DNA of 64,000 nucleotides from Sarcocystis neurona (Eukaryota > Apicomplexa > Conoidasida > Eucoccidiorida > Sarcocystidae): the NCBI GenBank assembly GCA_000727475.1, contig KL647328.1, positions 1 to 64,000 of the forward strand, read 5' to 3'. The notes beneath the pieces were generated by a model that worked only from the letters and a program-made list of their open reading frames with translations, had not been told where the DNA came from and made no database searches. The translations under genes and the position numbers were made by a program. Positions 59,501-64,000 of this stretch are shown here, one piece after another (positions within the stretch are counted from its first letter, which is position 1; every line of letters starts with the position of its first letter).

Positions 59501-62500
59501 TGACTGCTCTGCGGCGGCAGTGGGCAGAGAGCTGACAGGAGCGGAAGACGCGGTGCCCGGCTACACGTGGCAGCAGCAGCACCGGCAGCAGCAGCACCCG
59601 CAGCAGCAGCAGCGAGCGATCAGGTGGGGAGACAGAAGGAATTTGTGTCACCCTCCGGTGCGCTGGTTTTTCGCGTTCGCTTCGTCTGGCCACGTCCTTG
59701 TGCATCTATCGCGCGTGTGCTGCTGGCTGCGGACGTGCGTATTGCTGTATCTCCATAGACCCTACCTGCAGCAGCAGCAGCAGAGGTTGCCTGGTGCCGC
59801 TAGTGCTGCTGTTGCGGCAGAGAAGGAGTGGCGGTGGAAACCCGACGGCCTGCTGTCGACGACTTCTGTCCTCACGAGCCTGCAGCAGGTAACTGCACTG
59901 CTCCAGGGACTGGACACGACGCACGCGGTGGCTGCAGCGTGCAGAGGGCCGGCAGCCCGTCCCGTTGATGCTGCAGCTGCAGGGAATTCTCCGAGTGTCG
60001 CAGCTGGGAGCGCAGCTGCATGCAGTGGCCCTCCAGCGCAGAAGGAGGAAGCCGAGCAGCAGCCAACCGAGCAACAGCGACAGCAAGAGCCAGGACAGCA
60101 GCCGCATGCTGAGGAGAATTTGATAGCCACGGGAAGGATCGCGTCTGTCTGCAGCAGGGCGCCCATGAGGGAGCTGCAGCTTCCGAAAGACAGACAGGCA
60201 GAACAACATAGACATGCGATCAGCAGTGGGTGCGCGGCGGATCCACGCTTCGCCCGAGCTTATGGTGCGTGGGGCAGGAAGGAGGAGCGGCTGCAGGACG
60301 AAGTAGAAGAAGAGTTGGCAGCAGCGGAAGACCGCAGAGCGTGGGAAGCTCTCGTGGCGCTGCGACAGCTTTTGGAGGGAAAGGAGCCTCTCTCAGCGTT
60401 TGAGTTCATCTCTTCAGATGTGCCGGCTGCTCTTGCTGGCTTCTTGCTGCCGGCTGCGCGGGGTGGGAAGACCTCACACGCAGGAGCCTGCTGCTGGAAC
60501 GCTTGCACAAGCCACGTTGCTGGGGAGTCACAGCGGCTTTTGCAGCTGCCAGAGGGACAGCTGCAGCAGCAACACGGGCAGCAGCAACAGCTGCAGCAGC
60601 GCCAGGAGGGGCGACGTGTGACCGACGCTGAGTGGGGAGATGCAGCAAAAACGAAGAAAGACAGCTGCTGCGTTGCGGGCTGCAGCGCGCAGCAGCAGCG
60701 CCGACTGAACTATTTTATCCGTGCGTTTGTGTTCAGCAAGCCGGTGCCTCCCCCCTGCTTTTCAAAGAAGCAGGAGAAATTTCAGGAGCAGCGCTGCACA
60801 GAAGGAGGATGCGGCGACGAGACACTGCTGTGGGGAGATTTGGAGTGGAAGGATGTCGACGGACAACTGCTGCTGCAGCTGGTCTCGTTGTGTATGAAAG
60901 GCTTTTGCAGAGCAGCAGAGGAACTCTTTGACGTGGGGTTCCTGCTTCTTGCGGCGGACGGCGGCGCGAGTGCTGCAGCTGCTTCTCTTCCACCCCACTT
61001 GCGCCCTACACACCCTCTGTCGCTGCTCCCGCAGCAACACCAGCGCCACCACCACCACCACTACCATCAGCACCGTCAGCAACAGCAACAGCGAGCTGCA
61101 GCAGCAGCAGCAGCAGAGCGGGAGTTCGCTGCAGTCGGCAGCGCCTCAGCTGAAGCGCGTGTCGGCGGCCTCCCGCCGTCGGCACCCGCAGCAGCAGCAG
61201 CGCCGTGCAGGAGCGCGGGCGTCGGCCGCAGCAGCAGCAGTGGAGAGCGCAACAGCAACGCAGCAGGTGGGGTGGAAGAAGAACATTCGCACGGGACCGG
61301 AGCAGACGTTGCAGGGACAACAGCAGCAACAAGAGGGGGAGGATCAGACAGTGGAACAGGCAGAAGCCGAGGCGACGCACAGCAGCAGCAGCCGTCGGCG
61401 ATCTCGGCTGGAGCAGCAGCCACAGAGCAGACGACAACCGCCGGGCAGAGGTCTGCTGCTGCAGGCCAGGCAGGCGTATCCCGCCGTGTGCAGCGGCACC
61501 TGGACTTTACTATTCAGCATGGGACTCAGGGTGACAGCAGCTGGCTTACTGACGCTGCAGCAGCAGCAACTCTCGGCCTCAGCAGTCTGGTCCCCCTTAG
61601 CCGAAGCCTCGGACTTCACTATTGGCGACAACAGCGACACCACGCGCGGCAGCACATTCAGCACGCACTCCACCAGCAGCAGCTGCAGCTGCTGCCCGTC
61701 GGAGCTGGGTCGTCCTCGTGGTCGCCGTACGGCGCAGGAGGCGACGGCAGCGGCACTCTTCCGTTGTTTGAGACTCCACTGCAGCCGCATTACTACAGTG
61801 GCAGCAGCAGCAATCTCGGAAGGCTGGGGGGCTTGCTAGACCCGTTGAATTTGTTCAGCTGCTTTCATCGAGACGTGCTGGTGCACCTGCGGCCTGCCGC
61901 AGAGCAGCTCCAGAAGCAGCGCCGCCTGCTGCTGCTGCAGGCCGAGCTCATCACGCAGCACGTGAAGCAGTCTGGGGCTGCTGCCGCAGTACCAGTAGCA
62001 GGGACGGAGGATGGCGACATGCAGAATGCGGCAACGGCGTCAGGCTTGTGTGGCACTGCTGCTGCTGATGGACAGCAAACCACCAACAGCAGCAGCGACA
62101 CGACTGCAGTGGGCGGCAGCAGCAGCAGCAGTAACAGTGGAGTGGAGAAACGGACAGGAGGAGGGGAGATTAGCAACGGCAGCATCGGCCAGGAGAGGAA
62201 CACCGAGGAAGAAGCGAGGACACGTACAGCTTGTCGGCGGAGCGTACGTCTGGTCGGAAACACGATTCGGCCGCGTGAGCAGCAGCTGTGTGCAACAGCA
62301 ACAGCAACAGGTTCGGTGGGAGGAGGTGCAGCGGCACTCGCAGGCTGGAGCAGTCCAAAGGAGCAGGAGGAGCGCAGCATCAGGCGCCGGCGCGGGGAGC
62401 AGCCTGTAGGAGTGGGGCAGCAGGAGCAGCAGCAAGCAGGCAGCAGCCGAAGAGGTAGCTGGAGCAGCGGCAAAAAGGAGAAGGCGGGCAGCAGCAGCAG

Positions 62501-64000
62501 CAGCCAGTCGGAGCGTCCAGGGGGAGCCCACGTGGAGCCCGCAGAGACGCAGAGACGGCGCAGAGGGTCCGCAGCTTTCACGAGAAGCAGCACCGGCAGC
62601 ACGCAGCAACAGCAGCAGGGAGAAACAGGAGCAAAGACCAAAAGAGCAGCAAGCGACCGAGCGGCAACAGCAGCAGGAGGAGGAGGGACAGGGCGGAGAC
62701 GGGGTGGACGCCCTGCTAGACTGACGGAAGGAGACCAACAGGGAAATACTGACGCCGTCAGTCACGGAGGCAACCCAGCTGCTTCAGAAGCAACAGCATC
62801 AGGAGAGATGGGAACAGCGGGACGGCCGCGACAGCTGCGACAGCTCACCAAGAAAACAGTCGAAGCGGTGATAAACACCAGCAACGGCGCAGCAGCGAGC
62901 AGCACAGCAACAAGCCATGCAGCGGCACAAAGCGTGGTGCCAGAAGGAGCCGGTGTTGCTGCAGCAGCAGGGAGAGACGCGACGGAGGCCCCAACAACGG
63001 GAAGCCCTACTCCGCGGGCCGTTAGTGTTCCCCGACCGGTGAAGACGCCTTCGTCAGTGGAAGATTTCGCTGCTGCTCGTGGTGCAGCAGCAGGAGCAGC
63101 AGCGGCAGGACAACTGTGCGCCGTCTCTGAAGCAGCTTTTTTCGACGGGCAGTCGTCTGCGGTTGCTGCAGCAGAGGGAGCTGCTCGTCTTTCGACTCCG
63201 TTGGAAGAAGGGCAGCTTAGTGACATGCAGCAGCAGCAGGTGGTGGTGCTCGACACTGTGAAGTTGGCCGGTGCCGCTGCGGCTGAAGAGCGCAGCAGCG
63301 AGAGTAGGAGACGCAGCACGTGCAGCAGCATCGTAGGCAGCGTCGCGGCGGGCGGCGGCAGGACAGCAGCCGATGTGAAGAGTGAGGAGGTGGAAACTGA
63401 CGCACACGCGGCTGCTGAAGGCATGCATGCAAGAGAAAGCAGCAGCGTGAGCAGAAGCACTTCTCAACTTGGTGAGCAGCAGCTGCAGCAGTCCGCGTCA
63501 CCTGCTTCGTCAGCAGATTTTGCTGAACCGTATGGCTTTTCCGGACAGCAGGGTGAAGCGGCAGAAGGAGACACAGCAGCAACAGCGGCAGATACAGCAG
63601 ACAGAGGGATAGCGACAACTTGCTCACTCACAGCGGCAGGTGGGGCGGTTACAGGAACAGCAGCAAGTACAACAACAGCTGCTGCAGGGAGAACCAAGAG
63701 ACGAGCTCAAACCGCGTTTCATGCCCCCCAGGAAACAGAGGCAGTCCCGGAGCTTTCCCATGCGGGTGTCAACCCATTTGACGGAGGAAACGGCGGACAA
63801 GCAGCAGCCTCAGAGGGGAACGAAGAGGAAGAAACGAGTGCGCGAGACATCCTTGAGTCTGCGGTTGAAGTGGCACAAGAAGATCTTTTGCGGCTGCAAC
63901 GGTGTCTTCGCCCGCGACACGCCCGCCGGCTAGCGCCTGCTGCTGCTGCAGCAGCGCGTGCAGACGAACTTGCTCCCACGTCCACCGCGTTTAACGACAG
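44454..64000 (+). CDS. TRIP12/UPL3-class HECT E3 ubiquitin ligase, multi-exon, 3' end outside the window
   Basis: Proteins of this class bind substrates through N-terminal armadillo repeats and pass ubiquitin to lysines through a C-terminal HECT domain. Ten coding segments (44454-44594, 45514-46204, 47971-48702, 50197-50270, 52317-52910, 54024-55160, 55900-56432, 56976-57411, 59247-59623, 59759-64000) join with agreeing phases into about 2,985 residues without a stop. Conserved blocks fall in the family order: the first armadillo helices, the SIEYIDLAEKIL block, QACLSFLDFFSLDVQRR, RIFVPPLLRLYDKAL, FLPVFLKEGVFACVEEGW, PLSAFEFISSDVPAALAGF and LLDPLNLFSCFHRDVLVHL. No WWE domain is seen, as in plant UPL3. 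Poly-Ala, poly-Gln, poly-Ser and Gly-rich insertions make the armadillo part several times longer than usual. The HECT domain with its catalytic Cys is not in the window. The first exon, and the acceptor at 47971 (alternative 47920), are the least certain parts. Confidence 0.8.
45514..46204 (+). CDS. HECT E3 ligase, armadillo exon 2 with Gly/Ala-rich insertion
   Basis: The acceptor is GTCGTCACAG|. The exon opens with TACLSDLQDWLSYAS and then SFPFEAFVAAFFDLLE, matching the family block in which a helix, a short loop and an FxVxxFVPxLxxLL helix follow each other. The rest is a Gly/Ala/Arg/Ser-rich insertion of about 190 residues. I place the donor at CAG|GTGAGG (46204, phase 1). Left unspliced, the frame runs on to a stop at 46455. 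Confidence 0.65.
46205..47970 (+). other. HECT E3 ligase intron 2 (predicted)
   Basis: This 1.77-kb stretch has no domain match. Its 3' part holds loose direct repeats built on GCAGG, CCAGG and GGACCAG words (about 47820-47935), which create several acceptor-like AGs and make the exact intron end uncertain. Confidence 0.45.
47971..48702 (+). CDS. HECT E3 ligase, armadillo exon 3
   Basis: The frame is open from 47910. Two acceptors fit the incoming phase 1: GTGCGCAG| at 47970 and ACCAG| at 47919. After an Ala/Gly/Glu-rich stretch with near-repeats of GEAATGEAA type, it ends KMLLVANCLYLVLDLLPAQ then AAAVVA, the block that in family members reads as a helix followed by LCDVLP and a Val-Val pair. 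The donor is CAAC|GTAAGG in phase 1. Confidence 0.7.
48703..50196 (+). repeat. HECT E3 ligase intron 3, an alternating purine-pyrimidine tract
   Basis: Nearly the whole 1.49-kb intron consists of alternating TG, CA, CG and TA steps (for example a (TG)n run near 48767-48783 and CGCGCGCG near 49416). The exceptions are short ordinary stretches near 49140-49280 and the 3' end. Such alternation is the sequence preference for left-handed Z-DNA. Confidence 0.7.
50197..50270 (+). CDS. HECT E3 ligase, 74-bp micro-exon
   Basis: This exon is too short for any ORF search. It reads RYLEILNSKLTSIEYIDLAE then KILQ, which is the strongly conserved IEYIDLAEQ block of TRIP12/UPL3 proteins. An in-frame TGA at 50190 and the acceptor GCTGAACAG| at 50196 fix its start. 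The incoming phase is 1 and the outgoing phase 0, both matching the flanking exons. The donor is TTGCAG|GTACAG. Confidence 0.85.
50385..50830 (+). repeat. Diverged tandem repeat, period about 118-125 bp, in intron 4
   Basis: Four diverged copies are marked by the shared words AGAAGCAG (50425, 50550 and 50671) and by CACCGCTGTAGCTTGAG-like words (about 50510, 50628 and 50777). Each copy is followed by a TG/TA-rich stretch; copy 2 has expanded into (TA)n at 50696-50719, which lengthens the last spacing to about 147 bp. A related GCAGCACCTCTG word near 53879 suggests that the repeat is also dispersed. Confidence 0.7.
52317..52910 (+). CDS. HECT E3 ligase, armadillo exon 5
   Basis: The acceptor is ACTGTCGCAG|. 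The exon begins IMDKLCEEQPLSVLLSGGLQ then ACLSFLDFFSLDVQRRTL, following on exactly from the micro-exon as in family members (KIS..P...L..GAL.A.L.YLDFFS..VQR). A Ser/Gly/Ala insertion follows. The last helices are LVRPVLPALSMLPTYEDDAL before the donor TACAG|GTACCT in phase 0; these match the P.L..LL.YED block. Confidence 0.85.
53288..53370 (+). repeat. TA and GATA microsatellites in intron 5
   Basis: A (TA)n tract at about 53294-53312 is followed by TACATATG words and a GATA run (about 53350-53370). They lie within the intron between the exons ending at 52910 and starting at 54024. Confidence 0.8.
54024..55160 (+). CDS. HECT E3 ligase, armadillo exon 6 with large acidic/Ala-rich insertion
   Basis: After the acceptor TTTGCTGCTGCAG| it reads YACQCWRSLIDAIVTLHL, then a 200-residue insertion. 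The core resumes with AELELLCGHGLASNLMALVA, which matches the family's L..LC.HGL block, and ends AVHTLAVIGNFSSPVAEAII with DKRWSSIKRLMEAT. The only donor in the correct phase 0 is ACG|GTCCGT at 55160. This departs from the usual GTRAGT pattern. Unspliced, the frame would end at 55223. Confidence 0.75.
55574..55692 (+). repeat. TA microsatellites in intron 6
   Basis: Two (TA)n tracts, at about 55574-55590 and 55674-55690, are separated by TG/TA-rich DNA. They lie between the exons ending at 55160 and starting at 55900. Confidence 0.85.
55900..56432 (+). CDS. HECT E3 ligase, armadillo exon 7
   Basis: The acceptor is ATATTGCAG|. It reads GEGMDLMLLLRFVCLGVSLL then PAVNYNVGLFF, matching the family segment where a helix ends in an LLP motif. 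A disordered Ala/Thr/Gly stretch follows, and it ends CRVLVPDAERVSLVVKDPEV and FGAFLR before the donor CTCAG|GTATAG in phase 2. Confidence 0.8.
56557..56577 (+). repeat. TA microsatellite in intron 7
   Basis: A (TA)n run of about 20 bases flanked by CGTATG and TATGCG words, of the same type as in the other introns of this gene. Confidence 0.85.
56976..57411 (+). CDS. HECT E3 ligase, armadillo exon 8
   Basis: The acceptor is TATCTGCAG|. With the two carried bases it reads RIFVPPLLRLYDKALSAELR then LQMLQLLLAATL, closely matching the family block (LxP.L...Y......VR...L..LL..I). After a charged insertion it ends LDPMQVAEFLAFMLHSRPSA then TA, the S.IA..L...D block. The donor is GGCT|GTACGT in phase 0. 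Confidence 0.85.
57412..59246 (+). other. HECT E3 ligase intron 8 (predicted), with TA microsatellites
   Basis: This 1.84-kb stretch between two well-matched family blocks carries a (GT)n run at 57463-57482 and (TA)n tracts at 59019-59038 and 59063-59082. No domain-like sequence was found inside it. Frames on both strands here look like translated simple repeats. Confidence 0.6.
59247..59623 (+). CDS. HECT E3 ligase, exon 9
   Basis: The acceptor is GTGTGCTTCAG|. It reads MVAAMSLTLELLSLAPSTFL then PVFLKEGVFACVEEGW, matching the family helix pair that ends FxREGVxHxV. A Gly/Ala insertion and a Gln run follow. A possible donor ATCAG|GTGGGG sits at 59623 in phase 2. The frame is also open straight through the next 135 bases into the following segment, so this and the next exon may be one. 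Confidence 0.75.
59759..64000 (+). CDS. HECT E3 ligase, long terminal open segment running off the window
   Basis: I read this frame (codons starting at positions divisible by three) from 59760 to the window end and found no stop in 4,242 bases. Family blocks in it: ALVALRQLLEGKEPLSAFEF then ISSDVPAALAGFLLP (60337-60470), RLNYFIRAFVFSKPVPPP (about 60702), and GLLDPLNLFSCFHRDVLVHL (about 61832), which resembles the IDPL..I..FL motif preceding the HECT part. Long Gln, Ala and Ser runs appear as the CAG repeat slips between frames. The last residues (DILESAVEVAQEDLLRLQRC) look helical. The HECT domain is expected downstream. Confidence 0.75.

Noticed and set aside
60928..61839. A 303-codon plus-strand frame rich in Ser and Gln
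   Set aside because: It is a shadow of the E3 frame, which reads the RLNYFIRAFVFSKP and LLDPLNLFSCF blocks and stays open to the window end.
61865..63467. Long minus-strand frames (61865-62641, 62040-62765, 62762-63460)
   Set aside because: Their Leu/Cys/Ser-rich composition is what reversed CAG runs give. The plus-strand E3 frame explains the DNA.
1..64000. Telomere-like repeats, tRNA and rRNA genes, CRISPR arrays and intact transposons
   Set aside because: I looked for TTTAGGG-type arrays, tRNA B-box words, spaced identical repeats and polymerase or transposase motifs on both strands and saw none that held up.

Overview
The window looks like nuclear chromosomal DNA from an apicomplexan of the coccidian type, most like Eimeria or its close relatives. 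The reasons are dense CAG/GCA/AGC triplet runs that become poly-Ala, poly-Gln and poly-Ser inside proteins, very long proteins, spliced genes with GT..AG introns, and intergenic DNA full of alternating TG/CA/TA simple repeats. The genus is an inference; no rRNA or other marker gene lies in the window. I recognise no tRNA, rRNA, CRISPR array or complete mobile element.

Layout. From 0.85 to 12.3 kb the minus strand carries one very large gene. Two open frames (855-10855 and 11221-12313) join through a phase-matched intron into a protein of about 3,680-3,700 residues. It has an N-terminal signal-peptide-like stretch and an exact 62-residue tandem duplication. From 13.4 to 15.5 kb the minus strand holds a Gln-rich protein of 669 residues. 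From 15.5 to about 26.8 kb I find no convincing gene, only decayed CAG/CTG-rich patches, TA/TG microsatellites and a CAG-based minisatellite with 19-bp and 40-bp periods (22.66-22.93 kb). From about 26.8 to 32.1 kb the plus strand encodes an mTERF-family protein inflated with Ala-, Ser- and Gln-rich insertions. From 32.1 to 43.4 kb there is again no convincing gene. From about 44.4 kb (possibly 43.45 kb) to beyond the window end, the plus strand encodes an armadillo-type HECT E3 ubiquitin ligase of the TRIP12/UPL3/UFD4 class. I rebuilt it from ten coding segments whose splice phases all agree. Its last segment is open for 4,242 bases and runs off the window, so a search that needs a stop codon misses it. 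The catalytic HECT domain must lie past base 64000.

The genes do not form a pathway. The mTERF protein would act on organelle (mitochondrial or apicoplast) nucleic acids and the E3 ligase in ubiquitin-dependent turnover. The two minus-strand proteins are unrecognised. Exon boundaries were chosen by reading frame, splice consensus and match to family motifs remembered as patterns. No alignment was run, so every family name rests on motif recognition.
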